Positions 1 through 7,407 of a DNA stretch of 9,397 bases are shown piece after piece (the first letter of the stretch is position 1; each line of letters begins with the position of its first letter). This DNA comes from Nitrospirae bacterium UBA4572 (lineage in GTDB: Bacteria > Nitrospirota > Leptospirillia > Leptospirillales > Leptospirillaceae). The position numbers and the translations under genes are program-made. Below the pieces are notes generated by a model. The model was not told where the DNA came from and did not search any database. It worked only from the letters and a program-made list of their open reading frames with translations. The stretch covers positions 47,385 through 56,781 of the forward strand of contig DGKK01000041.1 in NCBI GenBank assembly GCA_002387725.1, read 5' to 3'.

Positions 1-737
1 TGCCCATCCACGAAATCCTCGAGTGCAAGATGAACGGCATCGAGGTGATGGAGTGGCCGACCTTCTATGAAAAGAACATGAACAAGATCGACATCATGAA
101 CGTCAACCCGAGCCACCTGGTCCTGGGAGACGGCTTCCAGCGGAACCGGATCACCGTGGTGGTCAAGGGGATCATGGACCGGGTCCTGGCCCTGGTGGGC
201 CTGGTCCTCTTCGCCCCCTTCGGGGCCCTCATCGCGGTGGCGATCAAGGCCAACAGCCCGGGGCCCGTCCTTTACAGCCAGGAGCGGGTGGGTCTCAACG
301 GCAAGAGCTTCCGGATCTACAAGTTCCGCTCCATGGTGGTGGATGCCGAGAAGAACGCGGCCCCCCAATGGGCCTCCGAGCAGGATCCCCGGATCACCCG
401 GGTCGGGCGCTTCCTCCGGAAGACCCGCCTCGACGAGGTCCCCCAGCTCATCAACATCCTCAAGGGGGAGATGAGCTTCATCGGACCGCGCCCGGAGCGC
501 CCCTACTTCGTGGGGGAGCTGGAGAAGTGCATCCCCTTCTACGGCCTTCGCCACGTGACCAAGCCGGGCCTTTCCGGGTGGGCCCAGATTCGCTACCGGT
601 ACGGGGCGACGGTGGAGGACGCCGTCAAGAAACTCGAGTATGATCTCTACTACATCAAGAACCTGTCGATCTTTCTCGACCTGATGATCTTCATGGAGAC
701 GATCCAGGTGATCCTTTTCGGCAAGGGAAGCCGGTAA
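1..737 (+). CDS. Exosortase-associated priming sugar transferase (EpsB_2 / polyprenyl phosphate hexose-1-phosphate transferase), 5'-truncated
   Basis: The frame is open from the window edge (first whole codon at 3), so the Met at 30 is internal and the gene begins upstream. About 245 C-terminal residues are present; the family is usually roughly 450, so the N-terminal membrane/CoA-binding-like half is mostly missing. The family transfers a hexose-1-phosphate from a UDP-sugar to undecaprenyl phosphate at the inner membrane, starting a repeat unit. Visible hallmarks are the end of the regulatory domain (GIEVMEWPTFYEK, from about base 39), a re-entrant membrane helix (about 169-255), the QERVG and YKFRSM motifs (about 280-334), the catalytic Asp-Glu of RLDEVPQ (codons 432 and 435), the IGPRPERPYF motif, GLSGWAQ, and the tail YRYGATVEDA...YDLYYIKN...LFGKGSR. 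This tail is characteristic of the exosortase-linked subfamily (TIGR03013 type), and an exosortase lies downstream in this window. Only 13 bases separate it from the next gene, suggesting one operon. Confidence 0.93.
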   Translation, partial: PIHEILECKMNGIEVMEWPTFYEKNMNKIDIMNVNPSHLVLGDGFQRNRITVVVKGIMDRVLALVGLVLFAPFGALIAVAIKANSPGPVLYSQERVGLNGKSFRIYKFRSMVVDAEKNAAPQWASEQDPRITRVGRFLRKTRLDEVPQLINILKGEMSFIGPRPERPYFVGELEKCIPFYGLRHVTKPGLSGWAQIRYRYGATVEDAVKKLEYDLYYIKNLSIFLDLMIFMETIQVILFGKGSR

Positions 738-750
738 CCGAAGGAGATTC

Positions 751-2703
751 ATGCAGTCGCTCGACCTGAAAACAATCCTTTCTCTCGCATGGCTTGCAGT
801 TCGGCGCTACAAGATCCTTGCGGTCCTGACATTTTTCGCCATTCTCGTTCCGGCGGTCTTTGTGGCGATGACCAAGAAGCCGGTCTATGTGGCCCGGGCG
901 ACGGTTCTCATCAAGGAGAACAACTATGCCTCCTCCGATCTCGGCAACCACCTGCATACCCCCCGGGGGCTCGGGATCCAGTTCGCCATTCTCAAGAGCC
1001 AGTATCTGGCCAGCCGGGTGGTGGACAACCTTCCCAAGGACACCCTCCGCGATCTCGAGGAGCATGCCGAATACAACGACTTTCAGGGCAAGCTCATCAA
1101 CCTGATCCGGACGACCCTGGGCCGACCTCCCATCGTGACCGACCCCCAGGAGCGGGCGGCGATGGAGCTTCGGAATGCACGCATGGGATTCCATAGCGTC
1201 GGACGGGGCGGCATCATTCGTATCGAGGGAGAGTCGGTCGACCCCAATGTCGCCCTGTCGCTCGTCAATGCCTACATCGACGCCTTCAAGGAGACGTCGA
1301 GCCACTTTGCCCTGGAGCAGCAGGCCGACCTGGACAAGAGCCTCTCGCTGCAGATCCTGAATGCCCGGAGCCTGCTCAAGAAAAGCGAGGAGGACCTTCT
1401 GGACTACCAGAGCCAGATGGAAAAAAAGAATGGCAAGAAAAAGGCGCCGGTCGATGTCTCGTCCTACCTCTCCGAAGAGACGGGCATGCTGACCTCCCTC
1501 CGGGCCCGCCGGGCTCAGCTTCTTCTCCGGGAGACCGAATCCCACCCCGATGTCGTGATGGTGAACCAGGAGATCCAGGAGCTGGAAAAAAAGGTGGGAA
1601 CGCTTCATACCATGACGGGAGCCGACGGCCAGACGGGGGTTTCCGGATCGGCCTGGGAAAACTTCCTCGAGTCCAACATCAAGATGGACAAGGGGCTTCT
1701 GGCCGACCTCGAGCAGGAGCGCTCCTCGGCCCGGATCACCGCCGACTCGAATCTTGAAAATCTCATCGTCATCGACCCGGCGACCCGCCCGACCCGGCCA
1801 GAGATGGCCAAGGGCCTCAAGATCGGCGTCATGGGCATCGTGGGAGGACTCGGAGGGGCCGTCGCCCTGCCCTTTCTCCTGATCTTCTTCCGTCGCCCGG
1901 TCCAGGGAGAGTCCCACATCAAGAACCTCTCCGGCCTACCGAATTTTGCCAACGTGCCGAGGGTTCCTCCCCGCCATGTTCCCGAGAAGAACGGCTACCG
2001 GATTCCCCGGGTGGACCAGAAGGCCGATGTGGAATCGGTCTGGATCTTCCAGAAGGAGTTCGAGTCGATGTTCTTCCGGATGAAGAAGCTCTTCACGCAC
2101 CAGAACGGCCATGTCATTCTGGTGACCAGCGCCGGACCCGACGAGGGCAAGAGCACGACGACCCTGAATCTGGCCCTCACCATGGCCCACTTCGGGAATC
2201 GGGTCATCGTCGTCGATGGCGACACCATCCGGGGGCACCTTTCCCAGACGCTCAAGGTCTGGAACAGCTACTCGGCCGAAGCCTTTCTCCCCAAGGGAGA
2301 GGTCATCCCGAGACCCATCGACTGGACCGAGGGAAACATTGCGGTGATCACGATTCCCAAGGAGGGCGCCTCCTTCTGGTCGGAGCATCCCGAAGCCGAA
2401 CTCGCGAAATGGTTCGAAGTCCTCCGCTTCCAGTGCGACTACCTGATCATCGACTCCGCTCCGGTCCTGGCCTCGACCGATCTTCTGGGGCTGGCCGCCT
2501 ACATCGATGGCGTTCTTGTCGTGGCGCGCAACAGCTTCACCCGGGAGCGGGACTTCGTCCGGATGGGATCGATCCTGACCGAGCACCACTTCGAGATTAT
2601 CGGGACGGTGCTCAACGATTCCAAGTCCCCCCATATCCAGTATTCCTACGGCTACGTTCCGGAGAAGGACGGAAGCCGGAAAAAAGCCCGGAAGGCAGGA
2701 TGA
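751..2703 (+). CDS. Fused Wzz-type polysaccharide chain-length regulator and BY-type tyrosine kinase
   Basis: This 650-residue inner-membrane protein probably controls polymer length and export through autophosphorylation cycles. Residues 1-380 are the Wzz part: TM1 at about 21-40, a periplasmic region with Glu/Lys-rich coiled coil (about 190-330), the Pro motif P343/P347/P350, and TM2 at about 355-379. Residues of about 425-650 form the cytoplasmic kinase: Walker A at 461-470 (AGPDEGKSTT, Lys467), Walker A' with Asp489 and Asp491, and Walker B with Asp568 (LIIDSAP). A short C-terminal tyrosine cluster (Tyr631, 633, 635) is the likely autophosphorylation site. The cluster is small compared with Wzc-type kinases. 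The N-terminal kinase helix carries EFESMFFRMK where EAFRxLRTN is usual. The start at 751 is supported by AAGGAG at 740-745. The gene follows the priming transferase by 13 bases, and its stop overlaps the ABC exporter start. In many exosortase loci chain-length protein and kinase are separate genes; here they are one. Confidence 0.9.
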   Translation: MQSLDLKTILSLAWLAVRRYKILAVLTFFAILVPAVFVAMTKKPVYVARATVLIKENNYASSDLGNHLHTPRGLGIQFAILKSQYLASRVVDNLPKDTLRDLEEHAEYNDFQGKLINLIRTTLGRPPIVTDPQERAAMELRNARMGFHSVGRGGIIRIEGESVDPNVALSLVNAYIDAFKETSSHFALEQQADLDKSLSLQILNARSLLKKSEEDLLDYQSQMEKKNGKKKAPVDVSSYLSEETGMLTSLRARRAQLLLRETESHPDVVMVNQEIQELEKKVGTLHTMTGADGQTGVSGSAWENFLESNIKMDKGLLADLEQERSSARITADSNLENLIVIDPATRPTRPEMAKGLKIGVMGIVGGLGGAVALPFLLIFFRRPVQGESHIKNLSGLPNFANVPRVPPRHVPEKNGYRIPRVDQKADVESVWIFQKEFESMFFRMKKLFTHQNGHVILVTSAGPDEGKSTTTLNLALTMAHFGNRVIVVDGDTIRGHLSQTLKVWNSYSAEAFLPKGEVIPRPIDWTEGNIAVITIPKEGASFWSEHPEAELAKWFEVLRFQCDYLIIDSAPVLASTDLLGLAAYIDGVLVVARNSFTRERDFVRMGSILTEHHFEIIGTVLNDSKSPHIQYSYGYVPEKDGSRKKARKAG

Positions 2704-4565
2704 GCGGCGCGTCCGGACTCAGGACGGGGGGGGCCTCCCCCTTCTCCCGTCTCTATGGGCTCCTGACTCCGGCCCACCGCAGGAAACTCCTCGTCCTGGC
2801 CCTTCTGGTCTTTGCCTCGGGCTTTTTTGAAATCGCAGGGGTCGCCTCGATCATGCCATTCATGGGGATGATCGTGGACCCCCGGCTGGCCCTTGAAAAT
2901 CGTTGGATTGCCCCCCTCCATCAGCTCTTCCCGCTTTCTCCCCGCGAATTCATGATGCTTCTGGGCGCCATCGTGCTGGGGGTGCTTTTTCTCTCGAACC
3001 TCGTCTCGGCTCTGACCACCTGGAGCATTCTCCGCTTTTCCTTCACCGCCGGTCGGGATCTTTCCAAGATGATGTTTGCCGTCTACCTGAACCATCCGTA
3101 TCTTTTCTTTCTGGGCCGCAACACCTCCGAGCTCGCCCAGAACACGCTCTTTGAGATCGGCCGTCTCGTCAACAATATCCTCATTCCCTTCCTGACGGTC
3201 CTCTCCCGGACGGTGATCGTCCTGTTCATCCTAGGGCTTTTGCTGGTCGTCAACCCTGAAATCGCCCTTTTGTCGGGGCTGGTCTTGGGAGGGGCCTACG
3301 GGGGAATCTATCTCCTTGTCCGAAGGAGCCTTTCCCGAACCGGGCAGGAGGTGTCGAAAGAAAATTCCCGGAGGTTCCAGGTGGCCTCCGAGACCTTTTC
3401 CGGGATCAAGGACATCAAGATCCTCGGGCGCGAGGAGGCATTCTTCAACCTCTTCGCCATCCCGGTCGAGCGCTATACCTACTTCCAGGCCAAAAGCCAG
3501 ATGGTCTCCCTCCTTCCCCGGTATGCCATGGAGACGCTGGCCTTCGGGGGGATCATCGTCATCGTGCTCGCCCTCCTCTCCATGGGAGGCAATCTTGCCA
3601 CGACGCTCCCCCTGATCTCCCTTTACGCCCTGGCCGGCTACCGTCTCATGCCGAGCCTCCAGCAGATCTTCGCCAACTGGTCCCTGATCCGGTTCAACCT
3701 TCCGGCCATCGACAAGGTGGTCTCCGACATCGAATCCCTGCCGGGGAGGGAGCCAGCGAAGCCGGAACCCCGAGACGTTTCGATCCCGAACGTTCCTTCC
3801 CCGGTCTCACAGCCGCTTCCCCTCCGCCGGGAGATCTGCCTTTCGGAGGTCTCTTTCTCCTACCCGGGACGGGAGGAAAAAGTCCTCGATCGGGTCTCCC
3901 TGACTATTCCCGCCAATGTCTCGGTGGGGATCGTGGGATCCACCGGGTCGGGGAAGACGACGACCCTCGACATCCTCTTGGGTCTTCTCGAACCGGGCGA
4001 GGGGGAGCTGAGAATCGACGGGATCCCTGTGACTGCGAAAAACCGCCGGCAATGGCAGGCCTCCCTGGGGTACGTTCCCCAGCAGATCATGCTGATCGAC
4101 GACACCGTCAAAAACAACATCGCCTTCGGGATTCCCGAGGGCGAGATCGAGATGGATCGGGTGGTTCGGGCGGCGAGGCTCGCCCACCTCCACGACTTCA
4201 TCCTCTCCGAACTCCCCAAGGGCTACGACACGGGGATCGGAGAGCGGGGGGTGCGCCTCTCCGGCGGCCAGCGGCAGAGGATCGGCATCGCCCGCGCCCT
4301 CTACCACGATCCGGCCGTGCTGGTGCTCGACGAGGCGACGAGCGCCCTCGACAACATGACGGAGTCGGTCATCATGGAGGCCCTGGCCACCCTGTCGCGG
4401 CAGAAGACGATCCTGATGGTCGCCCACCGGCTCACCACCGTCCGGGACTGCGACATGATCGTGGTCCTTGACCGGGGGCGGATCTCCGACATTGGAACCT
4501 ATCACGAGCTCATGGAGCGGGAGGGAATCTTTGCCTCCATGGTTCGGGGCGGGGTCTCCGGGTGA
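2700..4565 (+). CDS. ABC exporter (membrane domain + ATPase), PglK/MsbA-like lipid-linked glycan flippase candidate
   Basis: This is a 621-residue half-size exporter, a full-length type IV ABC transporter expected to act as a homodimer. The first 330 or so residues form six membrane helices; the opening helix (LLVLALLVFASGFFEIAGVASIMPFM) resembles PglK, which flips lipid-linked oligosaccharides. A Pro-rich linker (about 355-380) leads to the ATPase: Walker A GSTGSGKT at 413-420 (Lys419), Q-loop Gln461, signature LSGGQ at 520-524, Walker B with Asp544-Glu545, D-loop SALD, and H-loop His576. All catalytic residues are present. The frame is open upstream to 2409, but that part overlaps the kinase gene. 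ATG 2700 is chosen because it forms an ATGA overlap with the kinase stop, has a purine-rich GAAGG just upstream, and gives a normal family length. Its position among EPS genes suggests export of an undecaprenyl-linked glycan. A lipid A (MsbA) role or peptide export are alternatives. Confidence 0.9.
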   Translation: MSGASGLRTGGASPFSRLYGLLTPAHRRKLLVLALLVFASGFFEIAGVASIMPFMGMIVDPRLALENRWIAPLHQLFPLSPREFMMLLGAIVLGVLFLSNLVSALTTWSILRFSFTAGRDLSKMMFAVYLNHPYLFFLGRNTSELAQNTLFEIGRLVNNILIPFLTVLSRTVIVLFILGLLLVVNPEIALLSGLVLGGAYGGIYLLVRRSLSRTGQEVSKENSRRFQVASETFSGIKDIKILGREEAFFNLFAIPVERYTYFQAKSQMVSLLPRYAMETLAFGGIIVIVLALLSMGGNLATTLPLISLYALAGYRLMPSLQQIFANWSLIRFNLPAIDKVVSDIESLPGREPAKPEPRDVSIPNVPSPVSQPLPLRREICLSEVSFSYPGREEKVLDRVSLTIPANVSVGIVGSTGSGKTTTLDILLGLLEPGEGELRIDGIPVTAKNRRQWQASLGYVPQQIMLIDDTVKNNIAFGIPEGEIEMDRVVRAARLAHLHDFILSELPKGYDTGIGERGVRLSGGQRQRIGIARALYHDPAVLVLDEATSALDNMTESVIMEALATLSRQKTILMVAHRLTTVRDCDMIVVLDRGRISDIGTYHELMEREGIFASMVRGGVSG

Positions 4566-4590
4566 ATAGGACCCTGACCTGGCCCTTTCC

Positions 4591-4611
4591 GGACAGGAGG
4601 TCCTCCCGTCC
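4591..4611 (+). other. Short GC-rich hairpin in the ABC exporter-GT2 gap
   Basis: In the 79-base gap, GGAC-A-GGAG pairs with CTCC-C-GTCC across a 3-base loop (8 pairs, one A/C mismatch). No T-run follows, so this is not a standard intrinsic terminator. It may stabilise the upstream mRNA end or tune expression of the GT2 gene 34 bases further on. It could also be chance in GC-rich DNA. Confidence 0.3.
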
Positions 4612-4644
4612 GTCCCCGTCCAGACGAAGGAGAGGAGGCCCCCC

Positions 4645-5700
4645 ATGAATCGACCGACCGGCCTGTGGCCCCAGGAAGAAGCCCGGTTCCTCCCGGGGGA
4701 GGGACCGCACCCCACGACCCCGGTGGCGGAGACGAAGGGTTCCGCAAAGGATTTCATCTCCCTGGTGGTTCCCTTCTACAACGAAGGTGAGGGTGTCCGG
4801 TATTTCCATGAAGCGATCGTGCCGATCATGGAGCAGATCCCTGGAATCGTCTTCGAGGTCGTCTGCGTGGACGACGGAAGCCGCGACAGGACCCTCGAGT
4901 TTCTTCTCGAGGTGGCCGAGTCGGACTCCCGCTTCCGGGTGCTTGAGCTCTCGAGAAACTTCGGGAAGGAGGCGGCCCTGACCTCCGGGATCGATGCCGC
5001 CCGGGGAGACGCCATCATCCCCATCGATGCGGATCTCCAGGATCCTCCCGAGATCATTCCCCTCCTGATCGAGGAATGGCGCAAGGGGGCGGAGATGGTG
5101 CTGGCGCATCGTTCGGACCGCCGTTCCGATACCTTCATGAAGCGCAAGACCGCCGAGCTCTTCTATCGCCTCCACAACAGGCTCTCCAACGTCAAGGTTC
5201 CCGAAAACGTCGGAGACTTTCGGCTGATGGACCGGGTGGTGGTGGACTCCCTCAAGCAGCTCCCGGAGCGACAGCGGTTCATGAAGGGGCTCTTTACATG
5301 GGTGGGCTTCCGGACGGTCTCGGTGAGCTACGTCAGAAAGCCGAGGAAGACGGGATCGTCGAAACTTTCAGCCTGGAAGCTCTGGAACTTTGCCCTGGAG
5401 GGAATCACCAGCTTCAGCACCGCTCCCCTTCGGGTCTGGACCTACATCGGGAGCATCGGGGCCCTGTTCGCCTTTTTCTACGGCTCGTTCATCGCGGTCC
5501 GGACCATCGTCTTCGGGGTCGATGTCCCGGGATATGCCTCCCTGCTGGTCTCGATCCTGTTCATCGGGAGCCTTCAGCTCATCAGCGTCGGGGTGCTGGG
5601 AGAGTATATCGGCCGCATCTATATCGAAACCAAACAGCGGCCCACCTATATCGTCCGGAAGGTGCACCAGAAGACCCAAGACGGCCGTCCATCGATGTAA
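4645..5700 (+). CDS. GT2 polyprenyl-phosphate sugar synthase (GtrB / dolichol-phosphate mannosyltransferase-like)
   Basis: This 351-residue enzyme is expected to transfer a sugar from a nucleotide sugar to undecaprenyl (polyprenyl) phosphate on the cytoplasmic face. The product is a donor for periplasmic glycosyltransferases. A GT-A domain is seen: SLVVPFYNE (39-47), CVDDGSRD with Asp76/Asp77, the metal-binding DADLQDPPE (128-136, the DxD-like Asp128/Asp130), and an acceptor region around NVGDFRLM and ERQRFMKGL (about 190-220). Two membrane helices follow (about 268-293 and 306-328), then a basic tail. This GtrB layout lacks the GtrA flippase domain. Residues 1-36 are an unusual Pro/Glu-rich extension before the fold. 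ATG 4645 is chosen because AGGAGG lies 6 bases upstream; an in-frame GTG at 4723 would remove most of the extension but has no ribosome site. The sugar specificity (glucose, mannose or other) cannot be read from sequence. Its likely partner is the polytopic transferase encoded next. Confidence 0.9.
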   Translation: MNRPTGLWPQEEARFLPGEGPHPTTPVAETKGSAKDFISLVVPFYNEGEGVRYFHEAIVPIMEQIPGIVFEVVCVDDGSRDRTLEFLLEVAESDSRFRVLELSRNFGKEAALTSGIDAARGDAIIPIDADLQDPPEIIPLLIEEWRKGAEMVLAHRSDRRSDTFMKRKTAELFYRLHNRLSNVKVPENVGDFRLMDRVVVDSLKQLPERQRFMKGLFTWVGFRTVSVSYVRKPRKTGSSKLSAWKLWNFALEGITSFSTAPLRVWTYIGSIGALFAFFYGSFIAVRTIVFGVDVPGYASLLVSILFIGSLQLISVGVLGEYIGRIYIETKQRPTYIVRKVHQKTQDGRPSM

Positions 5701-5716
5701 GGGGCCGTCCTTTTTT
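5680..5716 (+). terminator. Probable intrinsic terminator spanning the GT2 stop codon
   Basis: GACGGCC (5680-5686) pairs perfectly with GGCCGTC (5703-5709) across a 16-base loop. A C and then six T (5711-5716) follow. The stop codon (5698-5700) lies in the loop, so translating ribosomes would reach the hairpin. It would end or weaken transcription before the PIG-V-like gene. The long loop makes efficiency uncertain. Confidence 0.5.
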
Positions 5717-5827
5717 GGGAGCAGAACGCCAAACGCAAGTTTCTTCAAGGCCTCCGGGCTCGTTTTTCACACCCTCCATGATCCGGAAGTGTTGTCTCCG
5801 GAATACAACCCCCGAGGAGTTCGTGCG

Positions 5828-7093
5828 ATGTCATCTGCCGAGACAGTCTCTCCCCCAGCGACCTTCATGAAAGGGCCTCTCCGAAAATATGAGGGGATCC
5901 TTTACCCGATTTTTCTCTATGCGGTCTCCCTCCTGATCATCGTGACAGGGATCTGGGTCGGAAAGAATTATGTCGCTCGGGGCTGGGAATACGTCTCCTC
6001 GGACACGACCCAGGTCCTGGCCACGATGTGGGATGCGAAGAGGCTGACCAGCATCGCCACGGAAGGGTACTCCTGGAACGGAGATTCCCACAAGATTCAG
6101 AACATCGCCTATTTTCCCCTCTACGCCGTGGTGGAAAAGATCCTGGGCGTGGCCTTTTCGCTGAGCAATCCTCTGACGCTCCTCGTTCCGGCCATTTTTT
6201 TCGGACTCCTCTCCTCCGTGGCATTCTATCGCCTGGCCCGGAGCCTCCTGGGCGAGACGTCGGCCCGGATGGCGCTTGCGGCGTATCTTTTCTACCCGGG
6301 AAACGTCTTTTTTGTCAGGGCCTACCCTGTCTCCCTCATGAATCTTCTGGCCATCCTGGCTCTTCTGGCCCTGATCGAGGGAAAGATCTGGAGGGCGGCC
6401 CTCTGGAGCGGCATCGGCTCCGCCGCCGGTCCGCTCATGGTCTTTTTGAGTCTGTCCGTCGTGATCAAGTGGGCGGTGGATCAATGGGCGGAGCTCAAAC
6501 ATGTGCCCGGCTCCATGGGGGCAAAAATCGCGAGGAAGCTTCCTCTGGCCGCGGCCCTTTCCCTGGCGGCCTTTTCCGGCTTCGCCTCTTTTCTTCTCTA
6601 CCAGGCGGTGGCCTTTCATGACCCCCTGGCCTTCATCAGGGTCCAGGAGGCCTGGGAAAAATCCGGAGGGCTCCTCCAGCGCGTCTACAATTTCTTCTTT
6701 CTGAAGAACATGGTGGCCCAGCATCATCCGGCCCATTTCGTCCAGGCGATCACCCACGGCAGCATCAAGCATATGGACATGCATGTCCATTATCTGATCA
6801 ATCTCTTCATGCTGGTCGTCTTCGCCGGGCTCCTCTGGGTCGAGCGCAAGGCCGTCCCCTGGCACTTTCTCCTCTTCGCCCTCCTTTTCCTCGGAGGATA
6901 CTGGTGGTTCATGGCGAGCGTGAGCGGGATCAAGGCGACCGTTCGGCTGATCTATCCGGTCATCCCGGTCTTTCTGGGGGTGGGTGTCCTCAGGGAGCGC
7001 CATCCCGAGCTCGCCAGGGCCTTGGTGATCGTTTTCGCCGTCCTCTCTTTCCTGGAGTCCGAGCTCATGATCGAGGGGTACTGGGTGATCTAG
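5828..7093 (+). CDS. Polytopic membrane glycosyltransferase, PIG-V (GPI mannosyltransferase 2)-like
   Basis: This is a 421-residue integral membrane protein with about ten predicted helices. The first is at about 24-45; the others run in groups from about 115 to the C-terminus. A large extracytoplasmic loop after helix 1 holds a GT-C style acidic motif: Trp68-Asp69 in MWDAKRLTSIATEGY (67-81), then AYFPLY (94-99), and later FYPGNVFFVRAYPVSL. This order (WDxxxYxxIAxxGY, then FPLYP, then NPAxxFFxxxYxESLF) is how PIG-V-type mannosyltransferases read, with Asp69 as candidate catalytic residue. Such enzymes use polyprenyl-phosphate sugars on the outer face of the membrane, which fits the GT2 synthase just upstream. 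Similarity is by motif only, and the acceptor is unknown. A generic GT39/GT83-like enzyme is the alternative. ATG 5828 has GAGGAG 8 bases upstream; the frame is open further upstream but overlaps the GT2 gene. An internal ATG at 5867 lacks a ribosome site. Confidence 0.65.
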   Translation: MSSAETVSPPATFMKGPLRKYEGILYPIFLYAVSLLIIVTGIWVGKNYVARGWEYVSSDTTQVLATMWDAKRLTSIATEGYSWNGDSHKIQNIAYFPLYAVVEKILGVAFSLSNPLTLLVPAIFFGLLSSVAFYRLARSLLGETSARMALAAYLFYPGNVFFVRAYPVSLMNLLAILALLALIEGKIWRAALWSGIGSAAGPLMVFLSLSVVIKWAVDQWAELKHVPGSMGAKIARKLPLAAALSLAAFSGFASFLLYQAVAFHDPLAFIRVQEAWEKSGGLLQRVYNFFFLKNMVAQHHPAHFVQAITHGSIKHMDMHVHYLINLFMLVVFAGLLWVERKAVPWHFLLFALLFLGGYWWFMASVSGIKATVRLIYPVIPVFLGVGVLRERHPELARALVIVFAVLSFLESELMIEGYWVI

Positions 7094-7157
7094 GGGAGCG
7101 AGACTTCGGGAATGCCGCGGCAGGAAGGTGAAGAGGTCCCGCGGATCGGTCCTCTGC

Positions 7158-7193
7158 GGAGGGGAAAAGGGAGACGCTCCCTCTTCCCCCTCC
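7158..7193 (+). other. Long imperfect hairpin after the PIG-V-like gene
   Basis: The outer arm GGAGGGG (7158-7164) pairs with CCCCTCC (7187-7193). The inner arm GGGAG (7169-7173) pairs with CTCCC (7177-7181) over an ACG loop. The A-run between the arms can partly pair with the TCTTC opposite. The fold is strong but no T-run follows, so it may be a processed or factor-dependent transcript end, or a structured RNA, rather than a classic terminator. Confidence 0.4.
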
Positions 7194-7326
7194 CCGCTCC
7201 GCGATGCCGGAAAAATTCCTGCGATCGGACATCGCCCCTCCACGCCGTTTTTCGGGGGGGGTGTAAAAAATCCTGACAGGTTTTCTCTCGGGAAGAAAAA
7301 AGCCCGCCATTTTGGGGACCCCCTCC

Positions 7327-7338
7327 GGAGCCGGCTCC
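7327..7338. promoter_or_regulatory. 12-base palindrome, candidate upstream activator site
   Basis: GGAGCCGGCTCC is a perfect palindrome about 80 bases upstream of the -24 element, roughly 100 bases before the expected transcript start. This is where enhancer-binding proteins of sigma-54 systems usually bind. Only the symmetry and distance support it; the binding protein is unknown, and such palindromes also arise by chance in GC-rich DNA. Confidence 0.3.
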
Positions 7339-7366
7339 TGCCGGGTGCTCGCCGAACGGCTCTCCC

Positions 7367-7385
7367 GGGGGCAGTCTCCGCCCCC
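7367..7385. promoter_or_regulatory. GC-only inverted repeat just upstream of the sigma-54 promoter
   Basis: GGGGGC (7367-7372) and GCCCCC (7380-7385) are perfect inverted repeats with a 7-base spacer, ending 22 bases before the -24 box. No T-run follows on the + strand. It could be a protein-binding site or an RNA hairpin ending read-through transcripts; the sequence does not decide. Confidence 0.3.
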
Positions 7386-7407
7386 CGCCCATGCCGAAAG
7401 AAAACTT

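Noticed and set aside
691..1917. 408-codon open frame on the minus strand
   Set aside because: It lies antisense to the Wzz-kinase gene, has a low-complexity Gly/Asp/His-rich translation with no family motif, and is explained by the high GC at third codon positions.
2409..2699. N-terminal extension of the ABC exporter frame
   Set aside because: It fully overlaps the kinase gene in another frame, and the translation is Arg/Gly-rich without family similarity; ATG 2700 gives the normal exporter length.
5782..5802. TCCGGA repeated twice with a 9-base gap before the PIG-V-like gene
   Set aside because: Each copy is a common 6-base palindrome in GC-rich DNA; there is no promoter element at a sensible distance to support an operator.
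7281..7315. Possible terminator on the minus strand (GCGGGC followed by T6 in reverse)
   Set aside because: The paired arm on the proper side is weak and no minus-strand gene leads into it.
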